A stretch of 64,000 nt of DNA from Gautieria morchelliformis (GCA_015179125.1 WHVA01000122.1:1-64000); one strand, 5' to 3'; counted from the stretch's first letter, positions 10,330-21,438 are shown. Translations and numbers: made by a program. Notes: generated by a model not told the origin, from the sequence alone.

Positions 10330-11412
10330 CTACTCATAGAGGTCATCCATGAGGGAGTCCTCTAGAGTGGCCGATACGATGACGTCGTCGTCATACGGGG
10401 CCGGTGGAGCACGTGACTCCTCCGGGGGCACCTCCGCGTCATCGGTGGTGATTGGGTGAGGCTGGTCAGCCTCACCACTAGCGGCGGTATCTGCTTGGGT
10501 GCTGGGGCCTGCGTCCTCGCAGAGCATGGCCTCAACGGCCGGGTCCTCAGTCTGAGGAGGGGGCCGGAAGCGCGCCAACTCTTGGTCGAGCGGGGCGTGA
10601 GTGAGGGGTCGTGGCACCGCGGCCCTCACGTGGCTGGTCTCGATGACCTTTTGTTGGCCCTCGTGGGCGGCGGCACTGAATGCCGCACCGGTGATGCTGC
10701 GTTGAACATAATGTTCAATGCGCGCCACTCGCTCGCGAGTGACTCCCACGTAGCGGGCCAACCATCTCGCGATCTCCGCGAGTGGGATGTCGGGGCCGGC
10801 TCGGCCCTCCACAGGGAATGGGCCCATGATTGAGAGCCGCAGGGTGGTGCTCTGAGGCGTCAGCACTTCCCTGGCGTCGACGAGGCTCGACCATTGGTCT
10901 GTTGAGCCGAAGAGGTCGAGTAGCCTCGCCCTGAGAGGTGATGCGACCCCTTTGACCCGGGGCGCAAGGGCCTTCAACCACATCCAGACGTCCATGTCGT
11001 CTAGGTTGAAGGTGCCATCCGCGTTGTCACGGATGGCGGATGGGATCCCTTCAGGGTTGTGTATCCAACCCTTCAGAATGGCCGCTATGTCGTGCAGGGT
11101 ACCACCCGCTATCACGAGACAATCCCTTTTGGGATTGCGAGCGCGTTGTTCGTGCTCAATGCGTTTGAATACGCCGATCATCTCGCGCATACGCGCACGC
11201 TGCGGTGTTTCTTTTGCCCGCGCTATGAGTTTGACGAAGCGTGGGTCGTCGAGCGGGCAGACATCGTACCATTGAGTACGACGCTGTTGGGCCTGTCCTA
11301 CCGGCTGTGGTAGGAGGCCCGTCTCGGAGATCGGTGGGTCTCCAAGTGGTATGATCACTCCCTCCCCCGGGTAGGGAGGGTGAACTGTCCCCGCCGGTGG
11401 AGGCAGGGCCAC
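10330..11412 (-). CDS. Accessory protein ORF, Gypsy B copy (360 aa open block)
   Basis: This 360-residue open block lies directly upstream of the 3' LTR on the pol strand. It opens with a proline-rich leader, then a conserved QWYDVCPLDDPRFVKL segment, a KRDCLVIAGGTLHDIAAI segment, GWIHNPEGIPSAIRDNADG, DMDVWMWLKALAPRVKG and a helical region, ending with an acidic Pro-rich tail (EDSLMDDLYE). The same order of motifs recurs in C (9275-8325) and G (about 45090-44182). No membrane segment, signal peptide or known catalytic motif is apparent. It may be the C-terminal part of a longer protein whose upstream part is at 11500-12802. Function unknown. Confidence 0.6.
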   Translation of the reverse strand: MALPPPAGTVHPPYPGEGVIIPLGDPPISETGLLPQPVGQAQQRRTQWYDVCPLDDPRFVKLIARAKETPQRARMREMIGVFKRIEHEQRARNPKRDCLVIAGGTLHDIAAILKGWIHNPEGIPSAIRDNADGTFNLDDMDVWMWLKALAPRVKGVASPLRARLLDLFGSTDQWSSLVDAREVLTPQSTTLRLSIMGPFPVEGRAGPDIPLAEIARWLARYVGVTRERVARIEHYVQRSITGAAFSAAAHEGQQKVIETSHVRAAVPRPLTHAPLDQELARFRPPPQTEDPAVEAMLCEDAGPSTQADTAASGEADQPHPITTDDAEVPPEESRAPPAPYDDDVIVSATLEDSLMDDLYE

Positions 11413-11499
11413 GCCAGGCCCAATGTACTGGGCCTCGATCTGTGCTACCCACAGCTGAAGGGCGGGGTCGTTGATGGTGTGCGACGATGACGCCGCTAG

Positions 11500-12025
11500 C
11501 TAAGCGCTAATCGCGCTTTCCTTCGCAATGGCTAGCCCATTGACAGTGTGGGGGGAGCCGTGCAATTTCTTGCGCTTTTTCTTTGGCTGCTCTGCCAGCT
11601 GCTGTGCCTGTTCGGGGTCATACGTCTTCCAGACAGATGAGTCGGACTCCCATCCATCTGGGATGCCGTACGCAGAGTCAGAAGGCACGATCTGCCCTTC
11701 TGCCATTGTCGTCGTCGGGGTCGGCGCCGACAATTGGGACGCTAGCCCTGATGTTGCGCGCGCCGGCAAAGGCGCCGTCGTGCAAGGTGATGATGGCCCG
11801 GCCACTGGGTCCGTGGCTGGGTCATTTCGCGGCCCTTTTGAGGAAGCGTGGACCAGGGTAACCTGGAGCTGGGCTGCGCTCAGCTGTTGCTCCAGTTCCT
11901 TGATCCTGGCACGCTCGGTTGCGAGCACGTCGTCGCGGTCCTCGACCGCGCGTTCCAGCTCCTTGACCTCTTTTTTAAGGTCGTGGATGTCCTGGAGGGG
12001 CTCTTCTTGCGCATCATGCGTGATG
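11500..12025 (-). pseudogene. Accessory gene middle part, Gypsy B: coiled coil and basic patch
   Basis: The block shows a heptad-like coiled coil (DIHDLKKEVKELERAVEDRD followed by KELEQQLSAAQL), a Pro/Ala/Ser-rich linker, a WESDSSVWKTYD motif and a basic patch (EQPKKKRKKLHG) resembling a nuclear localisation signal. It is homologous to 9976-9353 in C. A Copia solo LTR (12026-12513) sits between it and the N-terminal block. Function unknown. Confidence 0.6.
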
Positions 12026-12513
12026 TGTTGGGTGCATTTATGCTCCTGCACCAAAATCAAGCATAATATATTCAATTTATTGTGTGGTGTTTCAATATTT
12101 TCTCATACTGTTCTTGTACTATGCATCCACTTCTCTGCTTATTTTCGAAATTTTCTAGTCACTCCCTATCTCTCCATTCCATTCTGTTATTTCTATTTTC
12201 ATAGGCGGCTGCACCCAGCGGAGTTTGAAATGACTTCGACGCGCGAGCCCTTGGGCGCTAAAGGGCCGGGTGCAAGTATATGCCTTCTGAGACAGGATTA
12301 CACTCCTCTCTCAGTGACAATAAATTCACTGAGAGAGGCGAGTAGTATCTTTCATATTTACATAGCATGTTGACTGAAAATCATGTAGTATATTTGATTC
12401 TAGGTATTATATTAATATATCAGTGACAATAAATTCACTGAGAGAGTATATTTGATTCTAGCTTTCTAAGAACTCTACCGAACCTTCCCTGCCATAGCCC
12501 CTAGTTGCTAACA
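12026..12513 (+). repeat. Copia solo LTR (488 bp)
   Basis: It begins TGTTGGGTGCATTTATGCTC and ends CTAACA, flanked on both sides by TGATG (12021-12025 and 12514-12518). It resembles the LTRs of the full Copia element at 18704-23961 but is clearly diverged, except in a near-identical block (12204-12271) and a hairpin (12306-12337). No internal Copia sequence remains, as expected for recombination between two LTRs. Confidence 0.9.
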
Positions 12514-12518
12514 TGATG

Positions 12519-12802
12519 CCCCTTGGGAGCCATCCCCAAGCTGCATTGACGGCGTTGCCGATGTCTTCATCCTGCAATTTGACCTTGCGGGTGCCGGTCG
12601 CGGCCCTAAGGTGCGCGGCGTAGTCCGCGCATGTTGCGCAATCGTCCGGGTGGACGATGGCGAGGGCATCCTCCCATCCCACGATCATCCAGCGCTCCTG
12701 GTCTATTGGAGCACGGAGAATGTCTGCGGCCCCCTGTCTCGGGGCCGTTGTTCGCGTTGTGGACGTTGACGGATCAACGTCCATCCCATCTTTGGGGGGC
12801 AT
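12519..12802 (-). CDS. Accessory gene N-terminal block, Gypsy B
   Basis: The open block starts MPPKDGMDVDPSTS and continues with a Trp-containing domain (WMIVGWEDALAIVHPDDC, then CADYAAHL) and KVKLQDEDIGNAVNAAWGWL. The homologous block in C begins near 32022, where the leader, start motif and Cys/His-containing segment recur. It lies just downstream of the chromodomain, on the pol strand. The start at MPPKDG is chosen because both copies share it. Function unknown. Confidence 0.55.
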
Positions 12803-12925
12803 CGTCTTCGTGGGTAGATGATGGTGGTTGCTTCCAAGAAGTGATGTGCCCTTGGAAAGATCCGAGGCTAAAATTTAACCGCGCCGTGGCCGGCCCGTCA
12901 CGTGGTCTGCACGTGGTAGACGCGT

Positions 12926-13171
12926 CTAGCGGCGTCTGGGGAGGTTGTGTGGCTTGCCCACCCCCCGAAGCTCTAGATAGCTATCTAGGGCTTCAAGGTC
13001 CTTGCAGGACGACATGGGTTCCCATGTCACGTCGCCTAGGGTCCAACGGACCTGGAACTCCAGGTCTGTCGAGTTCATCCATGTATGTGCGATAATCTCG
13101 TCGACGAGCCACTCCTTGTCGTCATTTGCTCCAAAGTCATAAAATGGCTTGGCCTCACGACGAGGGAACAA
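12926..13171 (-). pseudogene. Chromodomain-like tail of Gypsy B pol
   Basis: The translation contains EWLVDEIIAHTW, LEFQVRWTLGDVTWEP and CKDLEALDSYLEL, which matches the layout of a chromodomain (a three-stranded sheet with aromatic residues, then a C-terminal helix). A second copy lies at about 32090-32350 in C. In fungal chromoviruses this domain guides integration to marked chromatin. Confidence 0.65.
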
Positions 13172-13181
13172 TTCGTCATTG

Positions 13182-14750
13182 TTAGCCTCGTATCGCCATA
13201 CGAGGCTGGAATGGAAGACCAGTGAAATGGTCCGCTACCTTGTTCTCTATACTGTCAACATGAACGGTGTTGAAATTTAACCGGGAGAGAAACTCCCACC
13301 ATCTGACCTGGCGGTCAGATAGGCTCTTCTGGGTCTCAAAGTACTCGAGCCCTTTGTGGTCTGTGACGAGGGTGAACCTTCGCCCCAGCAGTTTGTCCTC
13401 CCATTTCATGAGAGCCTCGAGTACCGCGATTGTCTCGTGCTCGTGAGTCCGGTAGTGTTGCTGAGCAACGCTGAACTTCTTTGACAAGAAGCCGGCTGGT
13501 CGACAAGTTTTCCAGTCAGGACCTTGGCCGTAGACCGCACTGACGCCAGCTTTTGATCTGTCGGTGATCACCCAGATCGGCTCTGGGCACCTTGCGTCTA
13601 CTGGACGCAGGATCGGGGCCTTACAGGCCAACGCCTTAATGCTTTGCCAGCATTTGTCGAGTAGTGGTGTCCATTCGAATGGTCGGTTATTACGCGCACA
13701 GCCCAATAGTGGGGTGGTATATGCACTAACATCCAGCATGTAGTGTGCCAGATACTGTACCAGCCCAAGGAAATGCTGGACGTCATTGAACATCCGTGGC
13801 CTGCGCCACTCGCGGATACGTTGCATCTTGTCCTCGTCGGCATGTACCCCTCGGCCATCGATCATATGGCCGAGACACTCCATTTGGATGGAGTAGAGGT
13901 CCACCTTTTTCTTGCTCAGAAAGAGGTGATTCTTCCTCAGTCTGTCAAAGACGATGTAGAGGTGCTCTTCATACTCTTGTATCAAGAGCGAGAATATGAA
14001 GATGTCGTCCATGTATACATGGACGAAGCGACCTATGCAGTCGCGGAAAATAGCTGTCATCAGCCATTGGAATGTTGATGGGGCGTTACAGTCCCCCATC
14101 TGTATCACCTGGCTCCTGAAGGTGCCAAGGATCGTGGCAAAGGCTGTCTTTGCTACGTGATCCAGATGAATCCGGATCTGCTCGTATGCTTCTCACATAT
14201 CGAGTTTTGTTTGATATCGGCAGCGAGCCATGTCGCTGCGTATGATATCTTGATCCAGGAAGGGCGTGACGTCCTTCACCGTGTTCTCGTTCTGCTGGTG
14301 CAGATTGAAGACGGTTCTCAACGTACCGTTCTTCTTCGGCACACACAGCATGGGCACTGCCTGCTGCGCTACTGCTGGAATCCACCACTTGGCAGTGGTG
14401 TATCGTTCTATCTTAGCAGACAGTTCCTCTTGGAAGTGTTCGGGGCATTTCGGTAGTCGATACCGCATGTGCTTGTTGGGATCGATGAGGTTGATCTCAT
14501 GGTTGATCTCCCGTAGTGGCGGGAGTTCTAATGGAATTCCACTGACTAGGTCAGTGATTCTTTCCATCCATTCCTCGTGGAGGCGAGGAAGGTCATCATC
14601 CATGAGGATGATGGTAGTGGTTGGCTTAGATGCCATTAGGCGCTGTTGGCGTCTATTAGGTCCTGCGGCGCACGGGCCCGCTTTCCTCTTTCCCATCGCT
14701 TTCACCGTTAGGTGAGAGTGTCTCTCCCTACGGCTGTAGGGTGAGTTCAA
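13182..14750 (-). pseudogene. Reverse transcriptase and RNase H region of Gypsy B
   Basis: RT motifs are visible (VPKKNGTLRTVFNLHQQN, then FLDQDI, and QMGDCNAPSTFQWLM with the YMDDIFIFS active-site block), followed by the RNase H domain (ITDRSKAGVSAVYGQG; TDHKGLEYF). It is colinear with 33766-35712 in C. Broken fossil. Confidence 0.85.
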
Positions 14751-14783
14751 GGACGAGTCGTCCTGCGACTCGTCCTCCTGGCT

Positions 14784-15948
14784 TCAATGAGCCAGGTTCG
14801 GCTTTGGCGCCTGGGTGATCATGCTCACCCATGGCCCTTTGTCCTCGTTCTTTGATTCATCGTCGTCGAATGAGACCTTGCCCGTGGGGATCACTTCGTT
14901 TCCCTTGCGAATTGTCCCTGGGCTTGAGAAGTCCAGGGTTATGCCAAATCTCCTTAGGAACGGTGTCCCTAAGATCGCGTCGTAATATTCGACGTTTGCT
15001 ACGTCGAAATACGTCGAAATATTCGTCGTATGTCCCACGACCAAACTTGATGGTCATGTTCATTCCATAGTTGATCGTGGAATGGCTGCCTATGCAGGCT
15101 AGCTGCAGCGTGATTGGTTGCTCCAGGGAGAACGTTTTCATCCCTGTAGCTCATGTGAATTCAGGGGACAGCAGTACCCCTTCGCTGCCGCTATTTAGCA
15201 GGCAGTGGGCTTTTACGCTGTTTATTTCCCAGTACCCCGATAGGGTACGGTTCTCACTGCGCGGACACCTTGGCCGCGTCCTGTGTTTGCTTCGGTGGTG
15301 ATACACCAGCTCAGCCACCTTGTCTGGCGTGACCGATGTGCGTGCCGCCATAACCTTCGTGGCGGTTTTGTCTTCCAGTGCGAATCTGATCGCGCTGGAC
15401 CTGTAGGTGGTGTCTTCCACCTCCTCGTCCCATTCATAGTATTGGGATGGCTCTGGGTCCCATTCTTCAGTGGGCGCATCTCCGTTGTCCGGAGTGTCGT
15501 TGGGTTGGGGATCACCCTCCCCCTCTTCGTCAATTTGTTGAAGAGAATTTTGACCGAGATCCGTTTCTGGATCCTCAGCTTCATTGTCGTGCCTCATGGC
15601 CGCTGTCCTTATACCGGACCTAAGCCGGGGGCACTCTGCCTTCTTGTGGCCAGGTTGGCCGCATTCAAAGCATGTGGTGTTGCTTTGGCTGCCGCTGGGC
15701 CTATTGTTAGGCCGGCCCGACGTTTTTGTCGGTGGGGCAGGTCGTGGGGACGACCCTGACGCTTGAGGCTGTTTAGCTTCAGGCGGGCATCCAGCTTGTG
15801 CTGGGCGTGAGGGCGGTAGCCGTTGTCCTGTTCCGCTTCTTGTGAACAGGCTGGGCCTGGTCAGGCCCGTTTGTGTCAACGGCTTGCTCCCTGTGAGCCG
15901 TGCAGCGCTTGCTGTCGCTGCTGCACTTTCTGCGCGGCGCATCCCCAT
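14784..15948 (-). pseudogene. Gag nucleocapsid, linker and protease region of Gypsy B
   Basis: A CCHC zinc knuckle (CFECGQPGHKKAEC) is followed by an acidic linker, the QYYEWDE motif, the GYWEINSVKAHCLLNSGSEG retropepsin-like core and the YYDAILGTPFLRRFG block. The same order is present in C and D. Broken fossil. Confidence 0.8.
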
Positions 15949-15954
15949 GTTGTA

Positions 15955-16872
15955 TCAGGATGCCTCCTCGATCATCCGGGCCATCTCAAAGAGTTGCTCT
16001 ATTGAGCTGCTCTCGGCATTATAGCCCTTTTTGAGGACCTCGCTGTGCAGCGTTTCGTGCAGCGCCGATACGAACCGTCTCCGGAACATATACTCGTCTG
16101 GCGGCTGTATCATACATGCCATGTATTTCGTGAGCTCGTTCAGCATCTCCTGAACGGTTTTAATGCCTTGCATGACCGCGTCGAATTTATTCGATGCGTG
16201 ATGGTACGTCAGTGTGTGCAGGAACCTTTTTGAAGGCCTTGCATCGGTTTCCAGCGTCCAGCTGCGGACCTGGCGATCGAAGCGTTCAACATTTTGAAGG
16301 AACCACTCCTGGGCTTCGCCAGTGAGGCGAGTGCCCACATAGCCGACCTGCATGTCAATGCTGGTTGGGCCTAGGAGGCAATTCATTTTTAGCCATCGTA
16401 GGATGGCTGCCACGAAGATTTCAAACTCTTCGAGGTCAGATCCCCCGGCATATGGCTCGGGGTGGGCCAATTTTACGCCGGCTTTCGCTAGCACAGACTT
16501 CTCCGGGTCTGTGTCCGCGGCGTCTGCTAACGCCACGCGGATCATCCATGTGATCCTGTCGCACGGCTCCATCGGTACGACATCGGCCTGGTCAGGGATT
16601 CCCTGACCTTCGGTTGGGGCCATGGATCGTTCGTGCGGTTGTGACGCCGCGCGGGGCAGGCTGTTATATGCCCTGATGGGCCCTGGGCCCGGATTGGGCT
16701 CGGGATCGGGAGCATTTTGTGCTCTCGGTTCCGGGGGTGTTTTGTGCCTGGTGTCCCCGGTCAGTCCCTCCTTGCGGATCCGTAGCCTGCTGTTGTAGGC
16801 TGCGCACGCCTGCCATGCGTCTTGTACGGCTTGCGTGAGCTGCTCATTGGGCAGCTGAGCGGTGTGGCTGTG
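15955..16872 (-). pseudogene. Gag capsid region of Gypsy B
   Basis: It contains the retrotransposon-gag-like core (EEFEIFVAAILRWLKMNCLL, GYVGTRLTGEAQEWF, then the SIEQLFEMARMIEEAS segment). It is closely similar to the plus-strand gag fragment at about 45100-46683. The gag continues beyond Gypsy A at 30369-31432. Confidence 0.8.
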
Positions 16873-17552
16873 TGTTACGACTGTTAATTTCCGACTTCCG
16901 ACCCTCAGTTCCGCCACACATTCCGCCTCTCCGATATTTCCGCAACACATTCCGCCCCTCCGACATTTCCGACATTCCGCCCCTTGTACATTTCCCTTGT
17001 TCTTTCAACTCTATTACTCGGACCCACCGGACCCACCTCACCGTCCATCAAGACCATATATCCGGTCACCCTTGTAGTTCGTTGTCAGATATGTTTTCCC
17101 AACCCCTTGTTCTTTGCCATTGTTCTACCTTACCCTTAACCCCCCTTGTAGTCCCATTGTTCCCAATAGTTAGTTCCCACACATTGTACTCGACTTCCGC
17201 TCCCTCCGGAATTTGCTTAGTACCATACCATTACTTGTTGTTCTGCGCTTTGTATAAAACCCCCTCATGTATGTCTGTTATTCTGCAATCAGATAATCAC
17301 CTTCGATACTTGATTTCCTTCGCTCCATCTCCTGTTCCTAGCACAGCGAGTCCAGCAAGACCTCCATCTCTCTGCCTTCCGTTTCCCACCTCAGTTCCGC
17401 CTCAAGTTCCGACCAACCTTTAGTTCAGTACTTTCCGACTTCCAACTCATTTCCTAAATACCTAGGATGATAGTTCATTGGGGGTGCAACCCATAAGTTG
17501 AAGCCGCTGTCCTTTCCAGTTCCGACTTAGCGGAAATCTCGATACGTAACAG
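16873..17552 (+). repeat. 5' LTR of Gypsy A (680 bp)
   Basis: It starts TGTTACG and ends CGATACGTAACA. A TATA-like box (TTGTATAAAACCCC) is near 17250, and the same arrangement occurs in the 3' copy near 30058. It is preceded by the target duplicate CTGTG. Confidence 0.92.
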
Positions 17553-17584
17553 TATTATCTGATTCCCGCCCGATAACTATCACT

Positions 17585-18703
17585 ATGCCTCCTCGTACCA
17601 CAGCTACTTCAGCTCGAGCAGGAGCTGTCGAAGCTCTCTCTTATTTTGGCAGTCTTAGATCCGCAGCACCAAGGCACGCGGAACCCACCGGCAGCTCTCG
17701 TGCCAACGATGAGCTCTCCGATGCATTTCCGCAACGTTTCGAAGAAGTTCCCGACGCTAACCCCGATGAAAATCCCGACTATGACGGAAACTCGACGAGT
17801 CGCAGCGGCGAACAAACAGCAGCGTCATTCCGACGCCCAGCTCCACCACCACCACCTCCACCAGGACCACCTCCAGGCGGCCCTCATGGCGGCCCACCCG
17901 GCGGTCCCCCAGGCGGTCCTCCCGGTGGTCCTCCACCGCCAATCCCACCTCAGATTCCCACCAACCCAGTTCCGCCCGCGCCAGTTCTGGATCTTGCACA
18001 AGCCATAGCCATGCTAGCCGGACAACTTCAGCGCCCGGCCCAAGCACCACCATGACCCAAGACTAAGGTCCGAGAACCAGATCAGTTTGACGGTTCCGAC
18101 CCCAAGAAGCTCCATCCATTTCTGGTCCAGCTTCAGCTCAATTTCCACGATCATCCCGACGCCTTTCCCGACGACGAACGGAAGGTCAATTATGCCCTTT
18201 CCTAGATCCGAGGCACGGCTCTCGACTACTTCGAACCCGCCCTCATGGATCCATTCGCTCTCGTTGTTCGTGTTGAAGAGAAGCGTTCTGCCTTCTTTAC
18301 GGCTCCTAATCCTCTTATTAGGTGTTCGTTCGGGTGTATCCATTCATTTACCCCTTCTTTTATCTCTGTTGTCTTCTTCCAGAGCGTCTCTGCCGCTTCC
18401 CAGACCTCCGATCGGCCCAGGGTTTGGCATTCGAACCAAATGTGGTCCATTGTTTCCAGGCCTCCACATTGTTTACAGCTGGCCCTTTCTTCATTGGGCC
18501 AACGATTACCACAACTTCGTTTCCGAACTCCGCAGCAACTTCGGACCATTTGATATGGAAGCTGATGCAGAAAATGAACTCGATAAGCTTCGCATGAAAG
18601 ACACTCATAAGATAGCTAAATATATTGTCACGTTTCAGCAGCTTGCTCCTCGAGTCCAATGGGGAGAAGCCACACTCCGACGCCAGTTTTACATGGGCTT
18701 GCC
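17585..18703 (+). pseudogene. Gag N-terminal part of Gypsy A
   Basis: It opens MPPRTTATSARAG, has a long proline/glycine-rich segment (PPPPPPGPPPGGPHGGPPGG near 17845-17940), and then the gag core ending near the FVSELRSNFGPFD and WGEATLRRQFYMGLP blocks. It is cut by the Copia insertion at 18703/18704 and resumes at 23962. Broken fossil. Confidence 0.75.
18255..18500 (-). mobile_element. Short LINE (non-LTR retrotransposon) C-terminal fragment
   Basis: Within the Gypsy A gag, the minus strand encodes ASCKQCGGLETMDHIWFECQ, then GRSEVWEAAETLW. This C..CG.(5)E.MDHI..EC...GR..IW..A..LW pattern is typical of the C-terminal zinc-finger-like tail of fungal LINE reverse transcriptase proteins. Only about 240 bp remain, with no poly(A), so the borders are approximate. 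How it came to lie within gag is not clear. Confidence 0.6.
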
Positions 18704-19201
18704 TGTTGGGTGCATTTATGCTCCTGCACCAAAATCAAGCATAATATATCCAATTTGTTGTGTGGCCTTCCAATTTCTTCTCACATTGCTCTTGTATTAT
18801 GCATCCATTTCTCTGGTTATTTTCGAAATTTTCCACTCATTTCTTATCTCTCTATTTCATCTTGTTATTCCTACTTTCACAAGCGGCTGCACCCAGCGGA
18901 GTCTGAAATGACTTCGACGCGCGAGCCCTTGGGCGCTAAAGGGCCGGGTAGTAGTACATGCGCAGTGGAACACATTTCCCCCTCTCTCAGTGACCACTAA
19001 ATTCACTGAGAGAGGCAAGTAAATTAGTCTAGTAATCTTTGCATTTATTAACCTAGAAATGTTCTGTAGTGAATTGATTTCTAGGTAGTGTATAATATAT
19101 TTACAGTGACCACTAAATTCACTGAGAGAGTGAATTGATTTCTAGTCTATTCTTTTGAATAACAAGTCCATACCTACTGCCTATAATTCCTGTCCTCTAC
19201 A
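18704..19201 (+). repeat. 5' LTR of the Copia element (498 bp)
   Basis: It begins TGTTGGGTGCATTTATG and ends TGTCCTCTACA. It contains a perfect 12-bp stem (CTCTCTCAGTGA / TCACTGAGAGAG, 18982-19014), the 3' half of which recurs about 100 bases downstream, and a GC-rich block (18883-18949) nearly identical to that of the solo LTR at 12026. Confidence 0.95.
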
Positions 19202-19206
19202 GGGTT

Positions 19207-21438
19207 ATGGGCCCCGGAGACCCTTCTGAGAAGCTGTTGGGTGTTGAGAAGCTTGCTACTGATGGAAGTAATTGGCCATTGTGGCGAGCCACTCTCATCA
19301 GCTATTTCGAGTCCAAAAATCTGCTCAAGCATGTAGAAGGGAGAGTCACTCGACCTCCCGATCCTCCAGTCATGCCCCCAGGCCATATTCTAACAGAAGC
19401 TGAGGAAACTCAGATGGATAAGGCCGAGGAGAAGCTGGAGAGATACCTTGCTAGAGAAGGACAAGCCAAGACCCAAATCATCGTCTCAGTGTCAGAGTCA
19501 TTAGCCCTGATGCTACAGAAGCAGAAGACAGCAAAAGAGACTTGGGATGCACTGGTCAATGAAATGACCAAAAAGCCCAAGATGGTCCTCACCAGCCTGC
19601 AGAGACAACTCCGCAGTATGAGATGTCCTGAGGATGGAGACTTGAGAGATCATTTGGACAAGGCCCAAGACCTATATGCTCGTCTTAATGAGATGGGAGC
19701 CAGAGTTTCCGAAGAAGAATTCATGGACATCATCCTTGCATCACTTCCACCATCCTATGAGGCAGTCATGAACGCCCTTACCACTTCGCTTGAAGAATGC
19801 GGGATGCCATTGGTCCCTGATAATATTATTAGGGTACTAAAGGCTCAGTATGACAGGAAGAAAACACTCCCGCAAGAAGAGCAGGTGTTTATTGGTTCAT
19901 CTACTAAGAAGGACCAGAACAGGCAGAAGGCGCATGTATGCACCAACTGCAAAAAGCCTGGACATTCCATCGAAAATTGCTGGGCTAAAGGAGGTGGTAA
20001 AGAAGGTCAAGGACCACGTCAGAAGAAGAAAGCCAAAGGCAAGAAGAAGAAGAAGGGTAAAGCAAAAGCGAATGTTGCCGAGGAAGAGTCTACTTCTGAG
20101 GAAAGTGGTGATGGGCATCTTGCCTTCACCAATTTCGACGAGTGCTCTAATTTCAATTTGAGCACATCCTCAGGAGTTATAGTTATACTCGACACCGGAA
20201 CGACATCGCATATGACTCCTCACAAAAATTTATTGAGGAACTACTGTCAATTCTCACAGCCGAGGACTATCCGAGCAGCCAACAAAGGTACCTTTGATGC
20301 CTTCGGCTCAGGACTGCTCGTATTATCCAATAAGGTTGGAGATAGAACAGTAGAAGTCACGTTGCAAGATACATACTATGCACCCAAAATTGCTGCTACC
20401 CTCGTCTCGATCGGTCGGTGCGATGATGCTGGCTACGACATTCGACTCGGTGGCCAGAAATGCACAATATCTAATGCTGCTGGAAAAGTATTGATGCAAG
20501 CACCGAAAGTCAATGGCTTATATCGACTAGACCTCCAGTCACCAAGTGCTCAAGCCCATATGTGTTTATCTGCCATGGAAATTCATCAAAAGATGGGGCA
20601 CATCTCGCAGAAGTCCCTACAACATCTATTAAATCATGGCATGATATTGGGCATTGAACTGAGCTCCACAGGCGATAGAATTGTCTGTGATGCGTGTATT
20701 CAGGCCAAGATTGCGCGCAAACCTCTTCCTCGAGAACCCAGAGACCGAACATCAAAATTCGGTGACAGAATTTATTCTGATGTCTGGGGACCTGCAAGAC
20801 ACCTCACGATCGATAAGAAGTCATATTATGTCTCCTTTATCGATGATTACTCAAGAGAATCGGTGATCTATCTCATGGCGAACAAATCAGAAGCATTCTC
20901 AAAGTACAAGCTCTACGAGGCTTTAATGCTTCGACAGAGAAATGTGCACATCAAGGCACTTGTTTCTGATCGAGGGGGCGAGTATACGAGCTCTGAATTC
21001 GAACAGCATCTAGCCAAACAAGGCACGAAGCATCAGTTGACGGTACACGACACACCAGAGTCCAATGGTATTGCGGAACGCCTGAACCGAACTCTCACTG
21101 AGAGAACTCGTGCCATGCTGCTAGAATCAGGCCTTCCTAAGATATTATGGGGCTATGCGATACAGCATGCCAATTATCTTAGGAACAGGACGCATACAAG
21201 AGCTCTACCAGATAAAACGCCCTACGAGATGATTCACCATGAAAAACCGAATCTCAAAGACATTCACGCGTGGGGAACTGAAATTTACGTTAAAATCACT
21301 CAGGGAGATAAATTGGCAGCTCGTGCCAAGAGAGCTCGGTGGATAGGAATTTCTGCGCAGAGCCATGGTCATTATGTTTATTGGCCTGACTCGCACAAAG
21401 TTTCTGTCGAGCGGAATGTTGTGTTGATTCAGAGATGA
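19207..21438 (+). CDS. Copia polyprotein, part 1: gag, protease, integrase (743 aa)
   Basis: The gag region carries a CCHC zinc knuckle (CTNCKKPGHSIENC, near residue 244), followed by a Lys-rich stretch. A retropepsin core (LDTGTTSHM, near 327) is next, then the GAG-pre-integrase motif (HQKMGHIS, near 459) and the integrase core with D, D and E positions near 526, 587 and 621. The order gag-PR-IN before RT identifies Ty1/Copia. The start is the ATG just after the 5' LTR and primer-binding site. The frame is open throughout. Confidence 0.92.
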   Translation: MGPGDPSEKLLGVEKLATDGSNWPLWRATLISYFESKNLLKHVEGRVTRPPDPPVMPPGHILTEAEETQMDKAEEKLERYLAREGQAKTQIIVSVSESLALMLQKQKTAKETWDALVNEMTKKPKMVLTSLQRQLRSMRCPEDGDLRDHLDKAQDLYARLNEMGARVSEEEFMDIILASLPPSYEAVMNALTTSLEECGMPLVPDNIIRVLKAQYDRKKTLPQEEQVFIGSSTKKDQNRQKAHVCTNCKKPGHSIENCWAKGGGKEGQGPRQKKKAKGKKKKKGKAKANVAEEESTSEESGDGHLAFTNFDECSNFNLSTSSGVIVILDTGTTSHMTPHKNLLRNYCQFSQPRTIRAANKGTFDAFGSGLLVLSNKVGDRTVEVTLQDTYYAPKIAATLVSIGRCDDAGYDIRLGGQKCTISNAAGKVLMQAPKVNGLYRLDLQSPSAQAHMCLSAMEIHQKMGHISQKSLQHLLNHGMILGIELSSTGDRIVCDACIQAKIARKPLPREPRDRTSKFGDRIYSDVWGPARHLTIDKKSYYVSFIDDYSRESVIYLMANKSEAFSKYKLYEALMLRQRNVHIKALVSDRGGEYTSSEFEQHLAKQGTKHQLTVHDTPESNGIAERLNRTLTERTRAMLLESGLPKILWGYAIQHANYLRNRTHTRALPDKTPYEMIHHEKPNLKDIHAWGTEIYVKITQGDKLAARAKRARWIGISAQSHGHYVYWPDSHKVSVERNVVLIQR

